NCBI GenBank assembly: GCA_025941565.1 | Contig: JAPCYN010000032.1 | Span: 1 to 44,756, forward strand | Source of the DNA: Legionella sp. 515359 | GTDB taxonomy: Bacteria; Pseudomonadota; Gammaproteobacteria; Legionellales; Legionellaceae | Length of the DNA stretch: 44,756 nucleotides | Reading direction: 5' to 3' | In this document: one piece after another, positions 26,820 to 36,613 of the stretch | Layout of the letters: every line of letters begins with the position of its first letter | How positions within the stretch are numbered: the stretch's first letter is position 1 | Position numbers and translations under genes: made by a program | Notes under the pieces: generated by a model | The model's database searches: none | What the model saw: the letters and a program-made list of their open reading frames with translations, nothing else | What the model was told of the DNA's origin: nothing

Positions 26820-29548
26820 TGGGAGGGATTAAAAATTTCTTTGCACACAGCCAGTATCTCATCCTGCATGTTTTTGTCATGTGCAACACCTGGACGTAGT
26901 AAATTCTGATGCACTAACTGATGATGTTTCTTGTATGCTTTCTTTAAAAAAGTGTACTGCTCTTTGCTTAAAACACCGGCTAAAAACAGATGATGTAATT
27001 GACTTAATGTATTTGTATACCGAGCTAAGTAAGGGGCCCCTAAACGAAGCATTAAAAACTGTACTAAAAACTCCAAATCCAACAAGCCACCAGAAATGGG
27101 ATTTCGATCGTGATGTTGTTCCATTTTGGAGCGCATTGCCAATACATCGTGTAGTAATGTAGGTTTATCTCGCGCCAATAACAAGACTGATTTTTTCAAG
27201 TGTAAAAAAGTATGCCTAATCCTTGCGTTACCGGTCAGGATGCGCGCCTTTAATAAAGCCTGATGCTCCCAAGTCCATGCCTGATTTCGTTGATATTCAA
27301 CAAAAGCATCAACATGACTCACTAGCAGCCCTGCTGCTCCAGAAGGCCTAAGACGTGTATCTACCGTATAAAGTACCCCTGATTGAGAACGAGTAGTCAA
27401 CATATGCAAGATTTTTTGAGTTAAACGCGTAATCAACGCTTCCTCGGCTAGTTTTGCCGAATGTAAAAACACCAAATCCAAATCAGAAGCATAATTCATT
27501 TCACGACTACCCAATTTCCCATAGGCAATGATTGCAAAGTGTGATTTGATTGGCTCCATTTCTGGATAGCGTAAACATAATTGCTCGCTGGCGATTACTA
27601 AAACCTGGTTTACAATAACTTGTGCCACATCCGACAAAAATTGCCCGATGCGCACAGCACGACAAAAACCATAAAGTTCTGCCCGCGCAGCCATTAGCCA
27701 ATTGGTTAACTTAAATTGGCGCAATATTTCCTCTTGCACTTCAACATCATGATGATGGGCTAATTTTTCAACTAACATTCTTTGCAATTGATGCAGCGAT
27801 TGGGGTCGCCATTCTTGATCCTGATCCAGCAATACTTCGAGCAAAAAAGGTTGGTTCACTAACAAAGAAGTAATAAATGGGCTTTGAGCAAACCAGAACA
27901 ATAGCTCAGTTAAAACCTGCGGATTTTCGGTTAACAAAGCAAGATAAGCGCTACGGCCCACAATATTTTCAAGTAAATGCATCACTTGCAATAAAACTTC
28001 ATCCGTTTTTTCAACATGAGTCAATTCAGCAAGCAACATCACCATGAATCGATCCAACCGCATCCGTGCACCTTGAGTTAAACGTCGACAACGCGGGCTA
28101 TGGCGAAAAGAATGAATCATCTGATAACAATAAGGAGCATTGGCAAAACCTAAACTCGTTAACAAATTAATTGCCATGCCGGTTTCGACATGTCCTTGCC
28201 AAAGACTGGTCAATTGATTCGCTAATAACCTTTTCTCGTCTTCATAATCTTTGACTTTACCTAGCACTGAATGAAATGCATAACTGATAATCCGTTGGTA
28301 TTTATGTAATTTGTTGATTAAATCATCCCAGGAATGATACCCCATAGCCAAAGTAATTTGTTTCTGTTTCACAGGGTCTTCTGGTAAAGAGTGAGTCTGC
28401 TGATCATTTAAACTCTGGAGGGTGTTTTCGAGCTTGCGTAAAAACAGATAGGCTTGTTTTAAAGCATCAGCATGAGGTAATAATTTTTCATCCTTTAAAA
28501 CAGCAAGTGCCGATAAAGCATTTTGCTCTTGTAATTGCGGCAAACGCCCACCACGAATTAACTGAAAATTCTGAATAACAAACTCGACTTCCCTGATTCC
28601 ACCTCTACCTCGCTTGATATCATCCAGTCGTGGATTTAATTGTACTTCTCGCTCAATCATGGCCTTCATACCACGCAACGATTCAATCACACTAAAATCC
28701 ACATAGCGTCGGTACACAAAAGGAACTATCAATCGCTCAAACCATGGCTGTACCTCATCTACTTTCTCAGCAATTATTCGCGTCTTAACCATCGCATAAC
28801 GTTCCCAATCACGACCTTGCTCTTGGTAATAAGTTTCCATTGCCGCCAAACTTGAAACCAGTGGACCACTGTCTCCATTAGGTCGCAATCTTAAATCAAC
28901 CCGAAATACAAACCCATCGGAGGTCACATTCTGTAAGATCTGCACAAATTGCTGAACTAAGCGACTAAAATAATGCTGGTTATCGATGCGTTCCTCGCCA
29001 TCAGTTTCTCCGACAACGGTATAAGCAAAAATGAGATCAATATCTGAAGAGTAATTTAACTCCCTCCCCCCTAGTTTCCCCATGGCCAGCGTAAATAACT
29101 CGACCTCATTTCCCGCTTCATCGCGCGGAATACCATAGCGTAAAGACAACTCATGTTTACAATAATTAATTGCGTGCAAAATAAGCGCATCAGCACAATC
29201 AGACCATGCGCGCATAATCTGTTCTGTATTGGCAATACCGGATATTTCAAGGAGAAGTAATCGTAAAAAATGTGTATTGCGGAATTGGCGCAATGCACGC
29301 AAATAAGCTGTCTGGGGTAAATTAAATGACACATTCTTCAAGGCATGAAAATACGCTTCCCGCGACATCGAAGAACCACACTTATCTTCCATGAGTAACG
29401 CTTTTAATAAGTGAATCTGCCTGCACGCATAATCACTGGTTAGAAGCAGCTTGATGACACGTTCTCTTAGGGAATGATCTAAATCGGCCAGATGCTTTTC
29501 AATGAACCATACTTTTGATTGTAATAACTCAGGAATTTCGATTTGCAT
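26816..29548 (-). CDS. glnE: Glutamine synthetase adenylyltransferase/deadenylase
   Basis: GlnE switches glutamine synthetase off and on by attaching and removing AMP, under control of PII. The two nucleotidyltransferase domains are both visible: LGGRELNYSSDIDLIFAY in the N-terminal (deadenylylating) half and LGSREMNYASDLDLVFLH in the C-terminal (adenylylating) half, each with the GS/GG and DxD metal motifs. I chose the ATG at 29548, giving 910 residues. In-frame starts at 29566 and 29623 have worse or no ribosome-binding sites and would add a hydrophobic stretch foreign to the family. It is divergent from the amino-acid binding protein gene. Confidence 0.93.
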   Translation of the reverse strand: MQIEIPELLQSKVWFIEKHLADLDHSLRERVIKLLLTSDYACRQIHLLKALLMEDKCGSSMSREAYFHALKNVSFNLPQTAYLRALRQFRNTHFLRLLLLEISGIANTEQIMRAWSDCADALILHAINYCKHELSLRYGIPRDEAGNEVELFTLAMGKLGGRELNYSSDIDLIFAYTVVGETDGEERIDNQHYFSRLVQQFVQILQNVTSDGFVFRVDLRLRPNGDSGPLVSSLAAMETYYQEQGRDWERYAMVKTRIIAEKVDEVQPWFERLIVPFVYRRYVDFSVIESLRGMKAMIEREVQLNPRLDDIKRGRGGIREVEFVIQNFQLIRGGRLPQLQEQNALSALAVLKDEKLLPHADALKQAYLFLRKLENTLQSLNDQQTHSLPEDPVKQKQITLAMGYHSWDDLINKLHKYQRIISYAFHSVLGKVKDYEDEKRLLANQLTSLWQGHVETGMAINLLTSLGFANAPYCYQMIHSFRHSPRCRRLTQGARMRLDRFMVMLLAELTHVEKTDEVLLQVMHLLENIVGRSAYLALLTENPQVLTELLFWFAQSPFITSLLVNQPFLLEVLLDQDQEWRPQSLHQLQRMLVEKLAHHHDVEVQEEILRQFKLTNWLMAARAELYGFCRAVRIGQFLSDVAQVIVNQVLVIASEQLCLRYPEMEPIKSHFAIIAYGKLGSREMNYASDLDLVFLHSAKLAEEALITRLTQKILHMLTTRSQSGVLYTVDTRLRPSGAAGLLVSHVDAFVEYQRNQAWTWEHQALLKARILTGNARIRHTFLHLKKSVLLLARDKPTLLHDVLAMRSKMEQHHDRNPISGGLLDLEFLVQFLMLRLGAPYLARYTNTLSQLHHLFLAGVLSKEQYTFLKKAYKKHHQLVHQNLLRPGVAHDKNMQDEILAVCKEIFNPSQ

Positions 29549-29632
29549 AAATTTTCTTTTTTTCATTCCCAAAATTAATACTCTCGTTATATTATAATCT
29601 ATAAAAATCAATAACAATTCCATAAGAGTAAA

Positions 29633-30370
29633 ATGATCCGATTAATTCTGGTTGCATTGATGTGTTTCACCTCCTCACTCTTTGCTCAAGGTGAAACCTT
29701 AGATGTAGGGATTGAAAGTTTTGATCCCCCGTTTGTCATGCAAGGAAGTCACCGTGAAGCCTATGGTTTTGATGTTGATATGATGAACAGCCTGTGCAAA
29801 ATCATGAATAGAACCTGTGCTTTTCATGTAATGCGCTTTGATAAATTAATTGATGCAGTGGCTAACAAGCAATTAGATGTTGCAGTTAGTTCAATAACCA
29901 TTACGGGCGACCGCGCAAAAACTGTTAATTTTAGCTTACCCTATTTACTCAGTTACTCGCGATTTTTAGAAAGAAAATCCACTTCAAAAGGAACATTTAG
30001 TCTGGATCTGTTAAATACTAAAACCATAGGATTGGAAGCAGGTACCGTATTTTTAGACCAACTTAGGGAAATGGGAGTAAAAAATCCCAATGTTAAAGAA
30101 TATGCCGATATCGAAGATCAACTTTCAGCGTTGGGTAAAGGCGATGTAGATATTATTCTGCTGGATAATGCGACTGCTATTTATTGGGCATCCAATTCAG
30201 GGGACACGTTTAACTTAATAGGTCCTCCTTATATGTACGGTTACGGTTATGGGATAGCCATTAATCCAGCCGATCCCGACTTATTAACCAAACTAAACCA
30301 AGCCTTAGTCCAATTTCAAAATTCTGATGATTACAAACAAAATTATAATAAATATCTGCTTGAATTCTAA
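29633..30370 (+). CDS. Periplasmic amino-acid-binding protein (SBP family 3)
   Basis: The 245-residue product has a signal peptide (about 1-19, ending SLFAQG) and the family-3 solute-binding fold: DVGIESFDPPFVM, AYGFDVDMMNSLC, DVAVSSITITGDRAKTVNFSLPY, and in the second lobe GLEAGTV and GDVDIILLDNA. The arginine in ITGDRAK and the later aspartate are the usual amino-acid carboxylate and amine contacts, so an amino acid (possibly arginine or glutamine) is likely. No ABC permease or ATPase gene is adjacent. It starts 84 bp from the divergent glnE, with TATAAT at about 29593 between them. Confidence 0.88.
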   Translation: MIRLILVALMCFTSSLFAQGETLDVGIESFDPPFVMQGSHREAYGFDVDMMNSLCKIMNRTCAFHVMRFDKLIDAVANKQLDVAVSSITITGDRAKTVNFSLPYLLSYSRFLERKSTSKGTFSLDLLNTKTIGLEAGTVFLDQLREMGVKNPNVKEYADIEDQLSALGKGDVDIILLDNATAIYWASNSGDTFNLIGPPYMYGYGYGIAINPADPDLLTKLNQALVQFQNSDDYKQNYNKYLLEF

Positions 30371-30372
30371 GA

Positions 30373-30457
30373 GTACTGGGTAAAGCGATGAACTTCGCGA
30401 TTATCTCTGTATTTGGAAAACCTGGGTTAGCACTTGCCGTGCCTTCTCCCAGGCTAC
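30373..30457. repeat. Dispersed inverted repeat, diverged copy
   Basis: It contains TACTGGGTAAAGCGATGAAC at one end and ACCTGGGTTAGCAC followed by CTTCTCCCAGGCTAC at the other. The left arm is degraded. It separates the convergent genes ending at 30370 and 30472. Confidence 0.7.
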
Positions 30458-30471
30458 TTGAGAAGATCTTT

Positions 30472-30738
30472 TTAATGTAATGTTTGTCCTTGAGTCAGAC
30501 AACGTGTAATGACTTGCCTTGTTACAAAATCCCCCTGACTCAGGCCATACATTGAATTAAAATGTTTTGCCAGAATGACAACCCATCCAGACAAACGGAA
30601 ATTCATTTTTTTTTCCGCTTGATCCACAACAATTTCAAAAAGACCTAAGGTATCACTTTCTCGTTCACCTGCGTATTCTTCCATAATCACACGGGCAGCT
30701 TGTAAATCTTTGTCTCTGGTAGGCCAGTTCTGACTCAT
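30472..30738 (-). CDS. Small conserved-looking protein of unknown function (88 aa)
   Basis: The ATG at 30738 follows AGGGAG by about eight bases and is better than the in-frame codon at 30759. The product begins MSQNWPTRDKDLQAARVI, has an acidic patch (EEYAGERESDTLG), a central hydrophobic helix (FRLSGWVVILAKHF) and a short C-terminal part ending QGQTLH. There is no signal peptide. The mixed hydrophobic and acidic pattern suggests a small folded cytosolic protein. I do not recognise the family. It is a single gene between the amino-acid-binding protein gene and rpe. Confidence 0.65.
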   Translation of the reverse strand: MSQNWPTRDKDLQAARVIMEEYAGERESDTLGLFEIVVDQAEKKMNFRLSGWVVILAKHFNSMYGLSQGDFVTRQVITRCLTQGQTLH

Positions 30739-30871
30739 ATTATTCTCCCTAAAAAGCATGATTAGGTCTCTGTAACTTCTCGATTACCTTGAGCTAATTT
30801 CAAAATTACAAGAGCAGAAATAGACACATATTGTCTCATATTTTGACCAAATTTTCAAGATGCGAGGCTCC

Positions 30872-30891
30872 CCCAAAGCATAAGCTTTGGG
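30872..30891. other. Perfect 8-bp hairpin upstream of rpe
   Basis: CCCAAAGC (30872-30879), loop ATAA, GCTTTGGG (30884-30891). There is no T tract on either side, so it is not an intrinsic terminator. It lies between the divergent small gene and rpe and could be an operator or a leader structure. Confidence 0.45.
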
Positions 30892-30996
30892 CTTACCGGG
30901 AAACAATAAAATGCAACACTCTTGTTTAACAACGTAGAATGTTTTTTCAAGACAGCATATGATATACCTACCTGTCCAAATTTAAAAAATTACTCG

Positions 30997-31659
30997 ATGA
31001 CTTATCATATTTTACCCTCGATCTTATCCGCTGATCTCACTTGTCTGGGCAAAGAAGTTGAATCCGTGATGAACGCTGGAGCAGATTTCATTCATTTTGA
31101 TGTCATGGATAATCATTATGTGCCCAATTTAACGTTTGGCCCTGCATTCTGTGAGGCGTTGCTTAAACGCTTCCCGAAACTCCCTATTGATGTTCATCTC
31201 ATGGTTAAACCTGTTGATGCCCTGATTGAAGCGTTCGCCAAAGCAGGAGCAAAACGAATTAGTATTCACCCGGATGCAACCATACACCTGGATCGCAGCT
31301 TAAAGCTCATCAAAGATTTAGGATGTGAAGCTGGCCTTGTATTAAATCCGGCAACCCCCATTGAGGTATTGACCTGGTGCGCCCATAAACTCGACTTTAT
31401 ACTGGTAATGACTGTAAATCCGGGCTTTGGGGGACAAAAACTTATCCCCGAAATTATCGATAAAATACCGCAAATCCACAAACTTTATCCTCAACTCGAT
31501 CTTTGTGTTGATGGAGGAGTAACCATCGACAATATTGCTGCTTTGGCACGTGCAGGAGCAAACCAATTTGTGGCGGGTTCGGCTGTATTCAACAGCAAAA
31601 ATTACAAAGAAACAATTGACGCCATGCGACAACAATTAGCAAACATCCAAGGACATTAA
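30997..31659 (+). CDS. rpe: Ribulose-phosphate 3-epimerase
   Basis: Rpe interconverts ribulose 5-phosphate and xylulose 5-phosphate in the pentose phosphate pathway. I chose the ATG at 30997, giving 220 residues starting MTYHILPSILSADLTCLG; a longer frame would add 25 unrelated residues. Metal and catalytic motifs are present: SADL, HFDVMDNHYVPNLTFGP, PIDVHLMV, MTVNPGFGGQK and CVDGGV. It is followed at 12 bp by slt. Confidence 0.96.
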   Translation: MTYHILPSILSADLTCLGKEVESVMNAGADFIHFDVMDNHYVPNLTFGPAFCEALLKRFPKLPIDVHLMVKPVDALIEAFAKAGAKRISIHPDATIHLDRSLKLIKDLGCEAGLVLNPATPIEVLTWCAHKLDFILVMTVNPGFGGQKLIPEIIDKIPQIHKLYPQLDLCVDGGVTIDNIAALARAGANQFVAGSAVFNSKNYKETIDAMRQQLANIQGH

Positions 31660-31671
31660 TTAAGAAAAGTT

Positions 31672-33456
31672 ATGAAAAGAATCATTTTACTCTTATGCGG
31701 ATTGATTAGTTCCCAGACGTGTCTTGCCCTTTCGGGACAAGCCTACATGGATCGCTTTAATACCTATTTATCCTTTAGCCAAAATCTCCCCACAACCACA
31801 CCCAGTACACCATTTTTGGAGTTTGTTAACGGAGCTACCCCTCTATCAACTAAATTACGCGAAAAATGGTTGTATGAATTAGCTAAAAACAAAGATTGGA
31901 CCCAATTTAGTCAATATTATCAGCCCTCTAATGATCTGAATCTCGTTTGTTATGAACAAATTGCAAACTACAATATCGGCAAGCAACAAGAAGCATTAAA
32001 AAACTCCATTCCATTATGGCTAAGTGGTGATTCACGCCCCCCCTCATGCAACAGCTTGTTTGACTTACTTCTGAAAGATAATCGCTTTGATCAAAACTTA
32101 ATTACACAGCGAATTGATCTGGCCTTGGAGCAACGCAATATCCAATTAGCTCGTTATTTATTGAAACAATACAAAATCCCTCATACAGCTGAGTTAAACG
32201 CTTTAAATGCCGTTAATCAAAATCCAGCAACTATCATTAAGCTAAACCCAGGTGGATTAAACAGTGACATCTACCTTTTTGGCCTTAAGCGCATGGTTTC
32301 AATTAATATGGATAAAGCATTGCAGCTATGGCAACAAAGAAAAACACAAAAAATGCTGAATCAAGCACAACAGCAGGCTTTTTTAGCCCATATAGCACTG
32401 TATAAAGCCATGCGTAATCATGAAGATGCACTGCAATGGTTCGCCAAAGTAAAACCGCAATACTACAACGATGTATTATTGGATTGGCAAATCCGCTTTG
32501 CTTTAAAACGAAAAAACTGGACACAAGTCACTGCCTTAATTAATGACTCAAAACATAAAGATGAACCTTGTTGGCAATACTGGTTAGCGCGTTCTTTAGA
32601 AGAGCAAGGAAAAAAAGTAGAAGCACGCGCACTCTACGAGTCTTTGGCGAAAAATAGACAGTATTATGGCTTTCTCGCCAGCCTGCGTCTTAATAAGAAA
32701 CCCAGTTTCACTAATGAAATTCCAACAACAAACCTGGATGTATTGAAACCCTATCAAACATTTATTGAACAAATCCAGACACTCTACATGACCAAACAAA
32801 CGCTGCAAGCATCCCGCTTACTCAATGACTTCATCAGCGAGCTGCCTAAAGATGAGGCAAGTGCGCTGGTCTACTGGATTGATCAAAAACTGCAATGGCA
32901 TGGTAAATCCGTTTACTTAAGTAATAACGATACCTTAAATAATCAACTTTCATTAAGATTTCCATTGGCATATAAAGACAGTATTTCACTCTACTCTAAA
33001 AAATATGCTGTTGCCCCAGAATTTATTTATGCCATCATTCGTCAGGAAAGTGGATTTAGAGATGATGCGACTTCTTCCGTTGGTGCTCGTGGTTTAATGC
33101 AAGTCATGCCTTATACGGCAAGGGTGGTCTCAAAAGCAGATAAGATTCCCTATAATGATCAAAAACAATTGTTCCTGTCTCAAAAGAACATCAATATTGG
33201 AGTAGCCTATTTAAAGCAGCTTGCCAAACGATTCGGAAATCATCCCATACTCATTGCTGCAGCCTACAATGCGGGGCCCAAACAAGTAGTATATTGGTTA
33301 AAAACACACCCTCCTAAAGAAATTGATGTATGGATAGAGACACTCCCCTGGCAAGAAACACGTAATTACTTAAAAAATATTATGGCTTTCTATGTGGTTT
33401 ATCAATATCGCCTGGGCCAAAAACCCAATCTAGGCAACTTCCTGGAACCATTATAA
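31672..33456 (+). CDS. slt: Soluble lytic murein transglycosylase
   Basis: Slt cleaves peptidoglycan glycan strands to 1,6-anhydro muropeptides. The 594-residue product has a signal peptide (about 1-19), a long superhelical alpha domain (about 30-430), and a C-terminal SLT domain with the catalytic Glu459 in IRQESGF. GARGLMQVMP and AAYNAGPKQVVYW follow. Length and layout fit the Slt70 type. It probably shares a transcript with rpe. Confidence 0.95.
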   Translation: MKRIILLLCGLISSQTCLALSGQAYMDRFNTYLSFSQNLPTTTPSTPFLEFVNGATPLSTKLREKWLYELAKNKDWTQFSQYYQPSNDLNLVCYEQIANYNIGKQQEALKNSIPLWLSGDSRPPSCNSLFDLLLKDNRFDQNLITQRIDLALEQRNIQLARYLLKQYKIPHTAELNALNAVNQNPATIIKLNPGGLNSDIYLFGLKRMVSINMDKALQLWQQRKTQKMLNQAQQQAFLAHIALYKAMRNHEDALQWFAKVKPQYYNDVLLDWQIRFALKRKNWTQVTALINDSKHKDEPCWQYWLARSLEEQGKKVEARALYESLAKNRQYYGFLASLRLNKKPSFTNEIPTTNLDVLKPYQTFIEQIQTLYMTKQTLQASRLLNDFISELPKDEASALVYWIDQKLQWHGKSVYLSNNDTLNNQLSLRFPLAYKDSISLYSKKYAVAPEFIYAIIRQESGFRDDATSSVGARGLMQVMPYTARVVSKADKIPYNDQKQLFLSQKNINIGVAYLKQLAKRFGNHPILIAAAYNAGPKQVVYWLKTHPPKEIDVWIETLPWQETRNYLKNIMAFYVVYQYRLGQKPNLGNFLEPL

Positions 33457-33465
33457 AAAGCCAGT

Positions 33466-33502
33466 TGTAGCCTGAGTGCAGCAGATCGGAGCCTAGGTTA
33501 CG
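33466..33502. repeat. Dispersed inverted repeat, degraded copy
   Basis: GTAGCCTGAGTGCAGCAG and GAGCCTAGGTTACG are recognisable arms after slt. This copy lies between two genes of the same orientation, not a convergent pair. Confidence 0.6.
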
Positions 33503-33653
33503 TGAGTTAGCGGGCTATGGCTGCACCCTATTTCAGAGCACAACACATCATAATGGAAAACAGAATCACCATATTGGTCTATAATTAGACAAATTAAGAT
33601 AAAAAGGTAGTACGCTTTATTTGTTGTATGCCTTTTCTTTAAAGGCGATTTTT

Positions 33654-33971
33654 ATGATAAAGGTAACCTGCGCTATTAGTCTTTTAGGAACAATACTTTT
33701 TCTAACCGGTTGTGCCCCTTCCGCTTCTGTAGTTGGAACATCAAATCCACCAATTAATTACACTTATGCTCCTGGATATAATCCACCACAAGCAGCTTAT
33801 CCAGACGTACACTTGGATGCAAATACCTCCATAGATAGCGATGCCATTATCCAGCAAGAGAATGCCATCAATACCATGAATGACTCCATCGCCGCAACGC
33901 AGCAGCAAAATGAGGCGGGTCGGCAGCAAGCCATTCAACAGCAACTCAATGCACTGCCAAACCTTCGCTAA
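33654..33971 (+). CDS. Small glutamine-rich lipoprotein (105 aa)
   Basis: The ATG at 33654 follows an AAGG leader and begins a lipoprotein signal (MIKVTCAISLLGTILFLTGC, lipidated Cys20). The mature part has a proline/tyrosine-rich segment (PPINYTYAPGYNPPQAAYP). A helical tail rich in glutamine and asparagine follows (IIQQENAINTMNDSIAATQQ), ending LNALPNLR. The helical part could form a short coiled coil. No known family was recognised. It is a single gene facing the minus-strand pair at 34178-36460. Confidence 0.7.
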   Translation: MIKVTCAISLLGTILFLTGCAPSASVVGTSNPPINYTYAPGYNPPQAAYPDVHLDANTSIDSDAIIQQENAINTMNDSIAATQQQNEAGRQQAIQQQLNALPNLR

Positions 33972-34177
33972 AAGAGAACTTATTACTCTTATGTGCCTTT
34001 GACAAGTAAATAGATTAAGCAAATGAAAACATTTTCGCGAGCAGCATCATTTTTGTCGCGCATGATAAGCGAGTTAGCTTATTAAATTGTAAAAAGAAGT
34101 GAAATTGAGTTTCATCATGAATTCAAGTGCGGTTATGTGTGAGTAGAAGCAAGACAGTTAAACTGCTTGCTCACTGG

Positions 34178-35329
34178 CTAAGGAGCCATTACAGAACAGG
34201 AATCGAGAATAAAATGTCCCTCTATAATTTCATTGAATTTTTGAATATCTGAATCAGAAACTGGTGATTTACTCGCTATATCTAACAGCTCTTCTAATTC
34301 TTCCTTCTGGAATTGAGCCATCAATGGAAGAGTACTTAATGTTTCAATGACCGATTCCTTGATTAATATACTATTATGTTGACAGATTTTTTGATAATTT
34401 ACAGCATCTAACATACCTGCCAATTGCAAATGTTTCATGAAATGAAATGCGCCAACACCCAATTTACTTACTGGCAATAAATCCTCTAGGCTATCATGAT
34501 TAATGATTGATGCGTTGTTTAATAATAAAATATTTTTCGCAAAAATATTGGCATTTTGGGGATCTTGCTGAAGCAACGCAAAATAGTTACCTAACGGATA
34601 ATGTTCCGTCACAAGTTTTTTAGTCCCCTCGTAAATTTTATCAATATATTGTCCTTGACTTAAAAGCAGATCGACAACGCGGGGATAATAAGTGTCATTT
34701 TCTAACATTAAATTAAGTAGATCGATCACTGTAGACATGTGTGCTGGTAAAATTAAACTACCATGAAGTTTCTCTGCTAAACCTGTAATATCGTAAGCAT
34801 GTTCTTGAAGAGATATGAGCAGTTGTGAAATTTTTAAAGATTGCTCAGGATAAGTAAGCATTAATTCAAAAGTGTCTAAATCAAGTACCCCCTCCCCGTT
34901 CAGTTCCCGTACGCTTTGAGTTACGATTGAATCGGACTTTGCCGCATTAAATAAAAGCGCCAATGAAAGAGTTGAAGGATCAATATCTAATTCTTTTACT
35001 AATCCTAACAAATTGACGACTCCCCCAATGTGAGAAATATTTTTGCTAATAAGGGTCTCGAGTGTGGCGCTCAAAGAGATATTGAATTCCTTTAACACCT
35101 TAAATAAAGAAATAAGACGATTACCATAATTAGGATAAGCTGTAATAAGACTGATCATCCGCGGATCATTTCCTAACTTTAATTTATTTAAACGGTTAAT
35201 AAAATCAGCGACTGGTGTTGCCTCACGATTAGCCTCTTGATTAACAGCAGGTTTTAATCCTTGCATCATTGTTTGAGTGCTTGAATTTTCTGGCGTTTGA
35301 AGATTTTGAGTCTCAGAATAATTAGCCAT
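34178..35329 (-). CDS. Helical-repeat protein, paralogue of its upstream neighbour
   Basis: The ATG at 35329 with an AAGGA leader gives 383 residues; 14 codons of upstream open frame are unlikely to be used. The protein is alpha-helical with no signal peptide or membrane helix. It aligns along its length with the gene at 35405-36460, sharing YPEQS, QEHxY, MSTVI, YIDKIYEGTKKL, FHFxxHLQxAGML and NYQKxCxHNxIL. The first 50 residues are low-complexity and specific to this copy. The end has a glutamate cluster (KEELEELLDIA) like the E-block of Dot/Icm signals. Function is unknown; a secreted effector is possible. Confidence 0.6.
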   Translation of the reverse strand: MANYSETQNLQTPENSSTQTMMQGLKPAVNQEANREATPVADFINRLNKLKLGNDPRMISLITAYPNYGNRLISLFKVLKEFNISLSATLETLISKNISHIGGVVNLLGLVKELDIDPSTLSLALLFNAAKSDSIVTQSVRELNGEGVLDLDTFELMLTYPEQSLKISQLLISLQEHAYDITGLAEKLHGSLILPAHMSTVIDLLNLMLENDTYYPRVVDLLLSQGQYIDKIYEGTKKLVTEHYPLGNYFALLQQDPQNANIFAKNILLLNNASIINHDSLEDLLPVSKLGVGAFHFMKHLQLAGMLDAVNYQKICQHNSILIKESVIETLSTLPLMAQFQKEELEELLDIASKSPVSDSDIQKFNEIIEGHFILDSCSVMAP

Positions 35330-35404
35330 TCCTGTCCTTAAATTGCTCTCTAAGGACAAAATATAACACAAATACCGCTCTTAAAGCAAAATTGTCCCAT
35401 TTGC

Positions 35405-36460
35405 TTAGAGATGTGGTTTGCTGGAAAATTGATGTTTTTGAATTATTTCAACAAATTCATTTAAATAAGCATCCGAACTTGATTCTTTCGTAATTAAAAG
35501 AAGCATTTGCTCTAGCTCCTCTGTATCGAATTCTTCAAATAAAGGAAGACTACTGAACAATTCAATGACTTTGTGTTGGGTTAGGATAAGATTATGGTGA
35601 CAAACTTTTTGATAATTTTCAGCATTTAACATGCCTGCTTGCTGCAGGTGCATCAAGAAGTGAAATTCCCCAATTCCCAATTGACTTGCTATTAATACAT
35701 CTTCTGTTTTCCTGTAATCCAGGAGTGATGCATGGTGTAATAGCAAAATAGCATTGGCAAGAATGTTGGCATTCTTTGGATTCTTCTCAATGACTTCAAA
35801 ATAAGTTGGTGCAAGTTTATTTTCTGCAGCAAGTTTTTTAGTCCCCTCATAAATTTTATCTATATATTCTTGTTGCCTTAAAAGAATATCAAAACAGTCA
35901 AAGTAATAGAGGCTTTTATTTAAAAGCATTGTAAGCAGTTCTATCACGGTACTCATGTTCTTTTCGGAGAATTTATGGAGTTTTTCAACTATTTTATCAG
36001 TGGGGTAAGTATGCTCTTGAAAATTAATGATTAAATCAGCAATCAATGAAGATTGCTCAGGATAAGCAAAGATAAGCTTTAAAGTGACTGAATCCAGAGC
36101 GTCGCAAGTTTTGAGTTTTCGCATCCCGGACTTCAATATTGTTTCTGATTTTGCACAAGCAAATAAACGCTCTAGAGGAACCAATTCGGCATCAATACCT
36201 TCTGAGTGCATAAATTCTAATAAATTGGCAACAGCACTGGCATGAGAAACGTTACTTGCGATGGTATCATGAAGTGTACTATCCAGTTTAATATCATACT
36301 TTTTTAATATACTAAATAAGGAAGTAAGGCGATTAATATGTTGAGGATTCTCTTCAAGAGTTTGCATCATTCGCTCATCACACTCCAGGCCTAATTGAAT
36401 TAAACGGGAAGTAATTTTACTTTTTGTCTCAGTTGCTTGATTGAACTTAAGATACGTCAT
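35405..36460 (-). CDS. Helical-repeat protein, paralogue of its downstream neighbour
   Basis: This 351-residue helical protein, starting MTYLKFNQATETKSK, is a diverged tandem duplicate of the gene that follows it after 75 bp. A GTG at 36472 is an alternative start. It begins close to the point where the other copy's unique N-terminal extension ends, and shares its block order, including IYEGTKKL and the FHFLMHLQQAGML region. Repeated short helix pairs suggest an armadillo- or HEAT-like solenoid. Near the C-terminus DTEELEQMLLL is acidic, again compatible with Dot/Icm export. I do not recognise the family. Confidence 0.6.
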   Translation of the reverse strand: MTYLKFNQATETKSKITSRLIQLGLECDERMMQTLEENPQHINRLTSLFSILKKYDIKLDSTLHDTIASNVSHASAVANLLEFMHSEGIDAELVPLERLFACAKSETILKSGMRKLKTCDALDSVTLKLIFAYPEQSSLIADLIINFQEHTYPTDKIVEKLHKFSEKNMSTVIELLTMLLNKSLYYFDCFDILLRQQEYIDKIYEGTKKLAAENKLAPTYFEVIEKNPKNANILANAILLLHHASLLDYRKTEDVLIASQLGIGEFHFLMHLQQAGMLNAENYQKVCHHNLILTQHKVIELFSSLPLFEEFDTEELEQMLLLITKESSSDAYLNEFVEIIQKHQFSSKPHL

Positions 36461-36613
36461 TTGCTGTCTCACTGTCCTGTGTCATCTTATCGTTTTTTCT
36501 CTCTGATAAAAGTCAATGAAAATTTTACTTGTTCTTCTGAGTTTATCACCAAAAAAGAGTCATCGCGTTCAAGATATTAACAAAAAAAAGAAATTTAACA
36601 TACAGCACAGGGT

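Noticed and set aside
33580-33602. Reverse-oriented TTAAT half-sites before the lipoprotein at 33654
   Set aside because: The orientation is wrong for that gene, the second half-site is poor, and no minus-strand gene starts there.
33972-34177. Terminator or dispersed repeat between convergent genes
   Set aside because: No copy of the repeat family and no stem with a T tract was found here; I see nothing definite in this gap.
36570-36605. Possible PmrA box for the minus-strand paralogue pair
   Set aside because: The two TTAA cores are 17 bp apart rather than 11 and lack the flanking consensus.
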